This document shows, one piece after another, positions 1 through 6,102 of a stretch of 10,907 nucleotides of DNA. This DNA comes from Candidatus Omnitrophota bacterium (lineage in GTDB: Bacteria; Omnitrophota; Gorgyraeia; Gygaellales; Profunditerraquicolaceae). The translations under genes and the position numbers were made by a program. The notes beneath the pieces were generated by a model. The model was not told the DNA's origin. It saw only the letters and a list, made by a program, of their open reading frames with translations, and did not search any database. Within the stretch, counting starts at the first letter, position 1; each line of letters opens with the position of its first letter. The DNA lies in assembly GCA_028710845.1 (NCBI GenBank), contig JAQTTI010000028.1, positions 1 to 10,907 on the forward strand, written 5' to 3'.

Positions 1-2
1 AG

Positions 3-275
3 ATCCCCACCTGGCTATTAAATTATACCAAGAAGGATTTACATTATGAAGTTACTGCCGGAGGGGAGTTCCCGGAGGAGTTAAGCCGCTATAAATTGAT
101 CATCTCCTGCGGAGGCTGTATGGTTAATCGCAGGGAGATCCTCCATAGGATCGAAAAGGCTAAGTCAGCCGGGGTTGCAATTACTAATTATGGGATACTT
201 ATGGCTTATCTTTCGGGAATCTTGGAGCGGGTAATTGCACCATTTAAGGATGGATTGGTGAAGTTAGATATGTGA
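3..275 (+). CDS. hydF: [FeFe]-hydrogenase H-cluster maturation GTPase HydF, C-terminal fragment (5' end outside window)
   Basis: HydF is a cytoplasmic GTPase and Fe-S scaffold that assembles the 2Fe subcluster of [FeFe]-hydrogenase and hands it to the apo-enzyme, working with HydE and HydG. Only the last 90 codons are here, in frame from base 3 to the TGA at 273-275. The fragment shows the HydF C-terminal signature: a CGGC pair (visible residues 36 and 39) followed by MVNRRE, then GVAITNYGILMAYLSGILER and a closing APF segment. The two cysteines match the CxxC half of the family's [4Fe-4S]-binding motif; the upstream CxH half and the GTPase domain lie before the window. Most HydF proteins have His before the first of these cysteines, but this one has Ser (SCGGC). 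The call rests on recognition of this tail and would be firmer with the missing N-terminus. Confidence 0.85.
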   Translation: MPTWLLNYTKKDLHYEVTAGGEFPEELSRYKLIISCGGCMVNRREILHRIEKAKSAGVAITNYGILMAYLSGILERVIAPFKDGLVKLDM

Positions 276-276
276 A

Positions 277-351
277 TTAGTTCGTAGGTCGTAGGTTGTA
301 GAAAACCATATCTAATACGGTATTGCTAAGAGCTATGAGCTACGAACTAAG
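277..351. repeat. Inverted repeat built from degenerate heptamers
   Basis: Directly after the hydF stop, TTAGTTCGTAG (277-287) is matched exactly in reverse complement by CTACGAACTAA (340-350). Each arm sits in a run of 7-base units. The left arm is TTCGTAG, GTCGTAG, GTTGTAG (281-301). The right arm is TGCTAAG, AGCTATG, AGCTACG, AACTAAG (324-351). The spacer contains a small palindrome, AATAC-G-GTATT (314-324). There is no T-run after it, so it is not a standard intrinsic terminator. It could form a cruciform or an RNA stem at the end of the hydF transcript. It may be one copy of a dispersed genomic repeat, which a single window cannot show. Confidence 0.6.
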
Positions 352-364
352 AGCCAAATTAGTC

Positions 365-393
365 TTGACAAAGATATTGTTTAGTAATATTAT
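365..393 (+). promoter_or_regulatory. Sigma70-type promoter for the nfnA-nfnB-gdhA unit
   Basis: There is a perfect -35 box TTGACA (365-370), a 17-base spacer, and a -10 box TATTAT (388-393, 5 of 6 matches to TATAAT). Transcription would be expected to start near base 400. A short dyad, ACGAA-AGA-TTCGT (394-406), is centred on that position. The next downstream gene starts at 489, with a terminator-like hairpin in between. Confidence 0.8.
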
Positions 394-419
394 ACGAAAG
401 ATTCGTCAACTATGGACAC

Positions 420-454
420 AGACGTCCGAAGGAGCTTTCGGCCGTCTTTTTTTA
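420..454 (+). terminator. Terminator-like hairpin between promoter and nfnA (possible attenuator)
   Basis: The stem pairs 421-430 (GACGTCCGAA) with 437-446 (TTTCGGCCGTC region). It gives ten positions with one T/C mismatch and a GGAGCT loop (431-436). Seven Ts follow at 447-453. This is the form of a rho-independent terminator. It lies about 20 bases downstream of the predicted start of the promoter at 365-393 and before the gene at 489, so it should act in the leader of that unit. It could also end read-through from hydF. No alternative antiterminator stem or ligand-binding domain was recognised. Confidence 0.65.
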
Positions 455-462
455 TTTCTACC

Positions 463-479
463 TGCCTAATATTTAGGCA
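463..479. promoter_or_regulatory. Perfect palindrome just before the nfnA start
   Basis: TGCCTAA-TAT-TTAGGCA has perfect 7-bp arms and ends 9 bases before the ATG at 489. As RNA it would be a compact hairpin that buries the only weak Shine-Dalgarno-like bases (AGG at 475-477). As DNA it could be a dimeric-regulator site. Which of these it is cannot be told from one copy. Confidence 0.5.
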
Positions 480-488
480 AAGACAGAT

Positions 489-1316
489 ATGAAAATAATC
501 AGCAAAAAAATTATTAATGATGTAGGCGGAGTAAGGATTACTCAATTAGACGTTCTTTCACCGGAGATAGCATCCAGTTCAAGGCCCGGCCAATTCGTAA
601 TGTTAATGGCAGGTGAAAAAGGGGAACGCATCCCCCTGACCTTGGTTAATTCGGATAAGAATAAAGGGATAGTCAGCTTGATGTTTCAGGAAGCGGGGTT
701 TACAACCAAGATCCTCGGAAAACTTGAACCGGGCCAGTCCCTGTATTCTTTAGTCGGCCCGCTGGGACATCCTACGGAAATAAAAAATTTCGGCAAGGTT
801 ATCCTGGTAGGCGGAGGAGTAGGAATCGCCGAGATCCTTCCGGTAGCCCGGGCTTTAAAAGAAGCAGGCAACCAGGTGACGACCATTCTTGGTTCGCGGA
901 ATAAAGACCTGCTTATTTTAGAGGCCGAGCTTAAAAGCGTATCCAGCGAGTTTTATGTCATGACTGATGACGGCTCTTATGGCAAAAAAGGATTTACCAC
1001 CGATATGCTGGGAGAACTATTAAAAAAAGATAAATATGATTTGATCTATGCTGTAGGCCCGATCCCGATGATGAAAAGGGTGGCGGCAGTAAGCAAAGAG
1101 TATGGCACTAAAACATTGGTATCGCTTAACGCGCTTATGGTCGATGCAACCGGGATGTGCGGCTGCTGCAGGGTAAGTGTTTCAGGCGAAGTTAAATTCA
1201 GCTGTGTCGACGGTCCGGATTTTGACGGCCACGGCGTTGATTGGGATGAACTTGAAAAAAGAAATAAGGTCTACAGCGAACAAGAAAAACATATCTGCCG
1301 TTTATTAGGGCAATAG
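489..1316 (+). CDS. nfnA: NfnA-type ferredoxin:NADP oxidoreductase small subunit (FAD and [2Fe-2S])
   Basis: This is the small subunit of NADH-dependent reduced ferredoxin:NADP oxidoreductase, a soluble electron-bifurcating transhydrogenase. The 275-aa length is normal for the family. An FNR-like FAD domain comes first, with RIPLTLVNS at residues 47-55. An NAD-binding domain follows, with GGGVGIAEILPVA at 108-120 and the GPIPMMKRV loop at 190-198. The C-terminus carries the [2Fe-2S] site VDATGMCGCCRV (218-229) and FSCVDGPDFDGHGVD (237-251). By family knowledge the cluster is held by one Asp and three Cys, here Asp219, Cys224, Cys227 and Cys239. Cys226 is an extra cysteine where Ala or Gly is usual. 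There is no good Shine-Dalgarno before the ATG, and a palindrome occupies that stretch. The next gene follows after one base. The same fold occurs in sulfide dehydrogenase SudB and dihydroorotate dehydrogenase PyrK, but the paired 475-aa subunit downstream supports Nfn or Sud. Confidence 0.88.
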   Translation: MKIISKKIINDVGGVRITQLDVLSPEIASSSRPGQFVMLMAGEKGERIPLTLVNSDKNKGIVSLMFQEAGFTTKILGKLEPGQSLYSLVGPLGHPTEIKNFGKVILVGGGVGIAEILPVARALKEAGNQVTTILGSRNKDLLILEAELKSVSSEFYVMTDDGSYGKKGFTTDMLGELLKKDKYDLIYAVGPIPMMKRVAAVSKEYGTKTLVSLNALMVDATGMCGCCRVSVSGEVKFSCVDGPDFDGHGVDWDELEKRNKVYSEQEKHICRLLGQ

Positions 1317-1317
1317 A

Positions 1318-2745
1318 ATGAAGAAAGAACCTGTAAAAGTAAAAGAAGTGCCTGCTGAAATAAGGGTAGGCAATTTTGAGGAAGTCGTTAAGGGCTATTC
1401 TGAAGAAGAAGCTCTGCAGGAGGCCGCACGCTGCCTGCAGTGTAAAAATCCTGTTTGCATCAGCGGATGCCCGGTAGAGATAGACATAAAACAATTTATT
1501 TATCATATAAGGCAAAAAGACTATAAATCTGCCTATTTTAAAATAAGGGAAAAAAGTAATTTTCCTTCTATCTGCGGCAGGGTTTGCCCTGCCGAATACC
1601 AGTGCCGCAAAGCTTGCATACTTACTAAAAAAGGATTGCCCTTTGCTTCGGAAGATGCGATTAATATCCATTTCCTTGAACGTTTTGCAGGTGATTACGG
1701 TAAAAATAATAAACTTGATGTAAAGATCGAAAAAGAGGTAAATCTTTCCAAGTTCAAAGTAGCGGTGGTCGGAAGCGGCCCTGCCGGATTATGCTGTGCC
1801 GGAGAATTAGCCCGTAAAGGCATAAAGGTCGATGTCTTTGAGAGCCTGCATAAGACCGGAGGAGTCTTAAGGTATGGGATTCCGCCTTTCAGGTTACCCT
1901 GGGATGTTTTGGATTTTGAGATAGATTATCTAAAAAAATTAGGGGTAAATATTATCACTAATTTTCTCGTAGGTAAAGCCAAGAGCGTTAAGGAATTATT
2001 CAGTGAGGGCTACAGCGCTGTATTTTTAGGTTTGGGTGCCGGAGTTCCGTCATTCTTGGGCATTAAGGGTGAAAATCTCTGCAATATTTATTCGGTGAAT
2101 GAATTCCTTACCCGGGTGAACCTGATGTCAGCTTTTAAGTTCCCTGAATTCCATACTCCGGTTAATGTGGGTAAAAATGTTTTGATTGTAGGCGGCGGGA
2201 ACACCGCTATGGATTCTGCCAGAGTAGCCTTAAGGCTTCAGAAGCTAAAAGGTTATCCGCTTAATACCACTGTTATCTACAGGCGTACGGAAGTTGAAAT
2301 GCCCGCCCGCCGGCTTGAAATCGAACATGCCCGGGAAGAAGGGATAAAATTTGAATTCCTCGTACAGCCGAAAGAATTTTCGGGAGACGAAAAGGGTTTT
2401 GTCAAAAAACTTACCTGTTTAAGGTCTAAATTAGGGGAACCGGATAGTTCAGGCAGAAGAAGGCCTGTAATTATAGAAGGAAGCGAATTTGATCTTGATT
2501 GTGACTTGTGCGTGATTGCCGTCGGCCTTAAAGCGAACCAGATCCTGATCAATGCCACTCCGGAATTAAAAACCGATAAATATTCGGACGTCATCGTCGA
2601 CTCCGAAACAATGGAATGTTCCATTAAAGATGTTTTTGCCGGAGGGGATATTGTGGGAGGAGAAGGTACTGTAATCGAGGCTATGGGTATGGCTAAGAAA
2701 GCAGCCAAGGCTATAATCGATAGGCTTTCCAAAAAAGGAGAATAG
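1318..2745 (+). CDS. nfnB: NfnB-type large subunit, GltD-like flavin/Fe-S NADPH oxidoreductase
   Basis: This is the large subunit of the bifurcating transhydrogenase, carrying the bifurcating FAD, two [4Fe-4S] clusters and the NADP(H) site. It has 475 aa, typical of NfnB and of 'GltA' homologues. The N-terminal cluster domain has Cys39, 42, 47 and 51 (CLQCKNPVCISGC) and Cys86, 90, 96 and 100 (CGRVCPAEYQCRKAC). Glu121 in LERF is a candidate for the non-cysteine ligand known in this family. An FAD Rossmann motif VGSGPAGLCCAGELARKG lies at 151-168, and an NADP Rossmann motif VGGGNTAMDSARVA at 291-304. YRRTEVEMPARR at 321-332 fits the 2'-phosphate pocket, and AGGDIVGGEGTVIEAMG at 441-457 closes the FAD site. 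The start has TTAGGG seven bases upstream. Automated annotation often calls such proteins 'NADPH-dependent glutamate synthase', but no large GltB-type amidotransferase subunit is present and the NfnA partner is adjacent. Confidence 0.88.
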   Translation: MKKEPVKVKEVPAEIRVGNFEEVVKGYSEEEALQEAARCLQCKNPVCISGCPVEIDIKQFIYHIRQKDYKSAYFKIREKSNFPSICGRVCPAEYQCRKACILTKKGLPFASEDAINIHFLERFAGDYGKNNKLDVKIEKEVNLSKFKVAVVGSGPAGLCCAGELARKGIKVDVFESLHKTGGVLRYGIPPFRLPWDVLDFEIDYLKKLGVNIITNFLVGKAKSVKELFSEGYSAVFLGLGAGVPSFLGIKGENLCNIYSVNEFLTRVNLMSAFKFPEFHTPVNVGKNVLIVGGGNTAMDSARVALRLQKLKGYPLNTTVIYRRTEVEMPARRLEIEHAREEGIKFEFLVQPKEFSGDEKGFVKKLTCLRSKLGEPDSSGRRRPVIIEGSEFDLDCDLCVIAVGLKANQILINATPELKTDKYSDVIVDSETMECSIKDVFAGGDIVGGEGTVIEAMGMAKKAAKAIIDRLSKKGE

Positions 2746-2747
2746 GG

Positions 2748-4085
2748 ATGTCGAAGAAAATCGAAGAATTCATGGATTTGGTAGCAAGAAAAAATCCCGG
2801 TGAAACTGAATTTCATCAGGCAGTAAGAGAAGTAGTAGAATCGGTAATGCCTTTTATTGAGAAGAACCCTAAATACCAAAAAGGCAAGATATTGGAAAAA
2901 ATGATTGAGCCGGAGAGGACGATAATATTCCGCGTGCCCTGGCTTGATGATCAGGGTGAGGTTCAGATCAACCGCGGTTTCCGTATCGAAATGAGCAGTG
3001 CTATCGGCCCTTATAAGGGCGGAATACGGCTTCATCCCAGCGTGAATATAGGGATACTGAAATTCCTGGCTTTTGAACAGGTTTTTAAGAATGCGCTTAC
3101 CACCCTGCCTATGGGCGGGGCCAAAGGCGGCTCCGATTTTGATCCTAAAGGAAAATCGGATAATGAAGTAATGAAGTTTTGTCAGAGTTTTATGACCGAG
3201 CTTTGTAAATATATCGGACCAAATACGGATGTTCCTGCCGGAGATATCGGTACAGGCGGGCGCGAAATAGGTTATATGTTTGGCCAGTATAAAAGAATTC
3301 GCAATGAATTCACCGGCGTGCTTACCGGTAAAGGTCTGAACTGGGGCGGCAGCTTGATCCGTCCCGAGGCCACGGGTTATGGCTGCGTGTATTTTGTCGA
3401 AGAAATGCTAAAAACCCGCGGAGATTCATTAAAAGGAAAGACCTGTGCCGTATCCGGATCGGGGAATGTCGCCCAATATACAGTCGAAAAACTTATTCAG
3501 TTAGGGGCTAAGGTCGTGACACTTTCTGACTCCGACGGTTATATCTACGATAAAGACGGTATTGACAGTAAGGAGCTTAATTGCGTCCTTCAATTGAAAA
3601 ACATCAAGCGCGGCAGGATTAAAGAGTGCGCCAAAGAGTTTAACTGTAAATATTTTGAAAAACAAAGACCATGGAACATAAAGTGCGACATCGCATTCCC
3701 CTCGGCAACACAGAACGAAATAGATGAAAACGACGCCAAGACGTTAGTTAAGAACGGTTGTATTGCAGTTGGGGAAGGCGCAAATATGCCTACTACTCCG
3801 GAAGGTGTTCAAGTATTTCAAAAGGCTAAAATACTTTACGCCCCCGGAAAGGCTTCAAATGCAGGCGGAGTAGCTACTTCCGGGCTTGAAATGAGCCAGA
3901 ATAGCTTAAGGCTTTCCTGGACCCGCGAAGAGGTCGATCGAAGGCTGCATGATATAATGATTGCCATACATGAGCAATGCGTCAGATACGGTAAGGAATC
4001 CGGATATATAAATTATGTCAATGGTGCCAACATAGCCGGATTTGTAAAAGTTGCAGACTCCATGCTTGATCAGGGACTGGTCTAA
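2748..4085 (+). CDS. gdhA: Glutamate dehydrogenase, hexameric, probably NADP-dependent
   Basis: It catalyses reductive amination of 2-oxoglutarate with ammonium to glutamate in the cytoplasm, or the reverse. The 445-aa length is full for the small hexameric class. Substrate-site motifs are intact: GPYKGGIRLHP (87-97, Lys90), Lys114, PMGGAKGG (121-128, with catalytic-type Lys126), and DVPAGDIGTGGREIGYM (161-177, with Asp166). GLNWGGSLIRPEATGYG lies at 196-212. The dinucleotide domain has VSGSGNVA (235-242). The loop LSDSDG (259-264) after the next strand resembles NADP-type enzymes more than NAD-type ones, but cofactor choice is inferred. A strong AAGGAG (2735-2740) lies seven bases before the ATG, and the gene begins two bases after nfnB stops. 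Coupling to an NADPH-producing Nfn complex suggests an assimilatory role. An intrinsic terminator follows. Confidence 0.95.
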   Translation: MSKKIEEFMDLVARKNPGETEFHQAVREVVESVMPFIEKNPKYQKGKILEKMIEPERTIIFRVPWLDDQGEVQINRGFRIEMSSAIGPYKGGIRLHPSVNIGILKFLAFEQVFKNALTTLPMGGAKGGSDFDPKGKSDNEVMKFCQSFMTELCKYIGPNTDVPAGDIGTGGREIGYMFGQYKRIRNEFTGVLTGKGLNWGGSLIRPEATGYGCVYFVEEMLKTRGDSLKGKTCAVSGSGNVAQYTVEKLIQLGAKVVTLSDSDGYIYDKDGIDSKELNCVLQLKNIKRGRIKECAKEFNCKYFEKQRPWNIKCDIAFPSATQNEIDENDAKTLVKNGCIAVGEGANMPTTPEGVQVFQKAKILYAPGKASNAGGVATSGLEMSQNSLRLSWTREEVDRRLHDIMIAIHEQCVRYGKESGYINYVNGANIAGFVKVADSMLDQGLV

Positions 4086-4111
4086 TTTTGCCGGTAAAGA
4101 GCAAGAGATAG

Positions 4112-4148
4112 AAATGCCCCGGTTTATCCGGGGCATTTTTTTATTTTT
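4112..4148 (+). terminator. Intrinsic terminator of the nfnA-nfnB-gdhA unit
   Basis: AAATGCCCCGG (4112-4122) pairs perfectly with CCGGGGCATTT (4128-4138) around a TTTAT loop. An uninterrupted T-run reaches 4142, then A and a second run of six Ts. It lies 27 bases after the gdhA stop and gives a clean end to that unit. Confidence 0.92.
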
Positions 4149-4153
4149 TCTAG

Positions 4154-4182
4154 TTGCAAGCAGTAAGGTTAGGTTGTAAAAT
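4154..4182 (+). promoter_or_regulatory. Possible promoter giving a leaderless mRNA for the 637-aa protein gene
   Basis: TTGCAA (4154-4159, 4 of 6 matches to the -35 consensus), a 17-base spacer and TAAAAT (4177-4182, 5 of 6 matches to the -10 consensus) lie between the gdhA terminator and the ATG at 4189. The predicted transcription start falls on or next to that ATG. There is no Shine-Dalgarno in the bases just before it (ATAACTCC). Confidence 0.5.
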
Positions 4183-4188
4183 AACTCC

Positions 4189-6102
4189 ATGCAAAATAAA
4201 GATGAAATTATCGATCAATTTTTCCGCAGTTTTAAAGTTACGCTTACCAACTCTTTTTCTTATTCCAAAGACCATCCCTATTTTATAAAATCTGTAGAAA
4301 CCTTTAAATCCAAACTTGATGAAATCCTGGCTGTTTTAAATCCGTTTAAAATCGGTGTGACTAATACCGGGCTCATAGTAGACGGCGAAAATCTGAATAA
4401 AACTGGTTTTTATGATGAGATAGCCCGCCTGTTCCATCAGCGAAAAATAAAAAGTATCGAAATCGGAAGTAACATCTCAATTGAAGAGTTAGTGGGTTTC
4501 TTTTCGGTTATTTCCTTGTCGCAAAAAGATATATTCAAAAAAGGAGGGATAAGATCTCTTCTTAAAGAAAATCGATTGGTTAACCTGGTTATTGAAGAGC
4601 TGGACTACTCGGCATTTTTGCAGTCTAGCGGTCAGGAGTGCGCCGATATCTGGGGATATATGCTTAAAGAGGCGGCGCTTAGCAATGATGCGGAAAAAAT
4701 CGAAAAAATGGCCGATGATTTCGGCTCTTTTATCAAACGCTCCAGCGAAAAAGATATCGTTGAAAACGAAGAAATGCCGGCTAATATCAGAGATTTCCTT
4801 TCTGCTTTAAAGGAAAAAAATATCGAAAAATTCAATAAATGTTCCAGGGAAGCCTTTATGTGGCTTCTGCATAACAAAAATACTTTAAATGCGGAAAAAT
4901 TAGAAAAATTAAAACCGGTATTTGATAGCCTTGACCAGGAAAATTTCAGCAAGCTTCTTTGGGAAGGCCTGACCCATGAAGACAATTTCGACGGATTAAG
5001 TTTGCAGCTTTTTTCAAAAATTTCCGAGCAGAAGAATGAATTGAAAATAGCCGAAGGTTTCTTGAATAAAGTTAACCAGTCAATAACGGATAATCCGAAT
5101 ATAGTAAAAAAGATCAAAAATCTTTTAAGCGCCGTACAAGGCAAGGAATTATCCGCCGTATACCATAATATACTGGAATCTCTGATAAAAGATACCTCTA
5201 CCTGGGGAGGGATGGTTTTTGATGAAAGACAGCTGAGGGAAAACTACCGCTATATTATCTTAAGCATGCTTGCTACCGATAAGATTGATGAAACTTTGAA
5301 GCTGGCAGCTTCTTCACTGGAAAAAGAATTTTCTAATATAATCCAGGACAACTCTTTCATTTTTCTCAAAGAATTATCCGATGTTCTTGCTCAAAGAAGG
5401 CCCGAAAACATAGGAGTATGCATAGAGTTGGAAAAGAAGCTTTCTGCTTGTGTCGAAAATATCGTCTTGGGTCAGACCTTAAGCTCAGAGCAGGAATTTT
5501 TAGTGGACCTAATCCGTTTCCCTTCCCAGGGAGTTGATTTTTACCTGGATAAAATATTTGCCGAAAGCAAAGCCAATAAACAAATTCTGGTTTTATTTTT
5601 TAAGTTTTTCCAGGATAGGAGCGAACTATTTTATAATAAATTGGGCGAAAGGCTGCAGGATATGGAGTTTCTAACCGACCTAGTCAGGGTCTTGAGCCAA
5701 TTTGAGATACCGGCAAGTCCGGCTATATTGGAATACATATATTCTTCTGCGAACGAATTGATCAAATTAGACGCTTTAAATGTCATGCGCCGGCTTAAAA
5801 ATCCGGATAGGTCTTTTCTTAAAAACCAATTAAGCTTTGGTTCTTTTCAGGTTAGAAAAAGCGTCTGTTCCATCCTGATTACGGATGAGAATTCTAAAAA
5901 TTCGGTTTTAGAATTACTGCGTTTGCCCAGCCCATTCGGCAGGAAGAATAACCTCTTGATGGAAAACATGCAAATCATCTATGAGCTTGAAATCCGTGAT
6001 GCGGTAAAAGACCTCCAGGAGCTTGGGCGGAGGAAATTTTTTTGGAACAGTAAGTTGCGCAACAAAGCAAAACAAATATTGAAGGAGTGGAATGTTCTCT
6101 AG
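4189..6102 (+). CDS. Unrecognised 637-aa protein: HP-motif N-terminal domain plus helical, HEAT-like body
   Basis: I do not recognise this as a named protein. Residues 1 to about 140 form a domain also found at the N-terminus of the next gene's product. It contains SYSKDHPYF (24-32), KIGVTNTGLIVDGENL (54-69), then IARLFHQRKIKSIEIG (78-93) and SIEELVGFFSVIS (97-109). The rest, to residue 637, looks almost wholly alpha-helical, rich in Leu, Lys and Glu. The last 110 residues or so (NELIKLDALNVMRRLKNPD; SFQVRKSVCSILITDE) resemble HEAT-type helical repeats. No signal peptide, membrane segment or catalytic motif is visible, so a cytoplasmic scaffold or protein-binding role is the likeliest reading. 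Its end overlaps the next gene by 11 bases, implying translational coupling and a shared process. The first ATG is used: it directly follows a possible promoter, and no Shine-Dalgarno precedes it. Confidence 0.75.
   Translation: MQNKDEIIDQFFRSFKVTLTNSFSYSKDHPYFIKSVETFKSKLDEILAVLNPFKIGVTNTGLIVDGENLNKTGFYDEIARLFHQRKIKSIEIGSNISIEELVGFFSVISLSQKDIFKKGGIRSLLKENRLVNLVIEELDYSAFLQSSGQECADIWGYMLKEAALSNDAEKIEKMADDFGSFIKRSSEKDIVENEEMPANIRDFLSALKEKNIEKFNKCSREAFMWLLHNKNTLNAEKLEKLKPVFDSLDQENFSKLLWEGLTHEDNFDGLSLQLFSKISEQKNELKIAEGFLNKVNQSITDNPNIVKKIKNLLSAVQGKELSAVYHNILESLIKDTSTWGGMVFDERQLRENYRYIILSMLATDKIDETLKLAASSLEKEFSNIIQDNSFIFLKELSDVLAQRRPENIGVCIELEKKLSACVENIVLGQTLSSEQEFLVDLIRFPSQGVDFYLDKIFAESKANKQILVLFFKFFQDRSELFYNKLGERLQDMEFLTDLVRVLSQFEIPASPAILEYIYSSANELIKLDALNVMRRLKNPDRSFLKNQLSFGSFQVRKSVCSILITDENSKNSVLELLRLPSPFGRKNNLLMENMQIIYELEIRDAVKDLQELGRRKFFWNSKLRNKAKQILKEWNVL

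Noticed and set aside
374..390. ATATT-N7-AATAT dyad in the nfnA promoter spacer
   Set aside because: The arms are only five bases long and purely A/T in an AT-rich stretch, so chance is a sufficient explanation. It is much weaker than the pyrG spacer dyad.
2277..3035. Long open frame on the minus strand across the end of nfnB and the start of gdhA
   Set aside because: It lies wholly opposite two well-conserved genes, its translation shows no recognisable domain, and it has no supporting promoter or ribosome-binding site. Other minus-strand frames in the window (for example 4632-5144, 8457-8861) fail in the same way.
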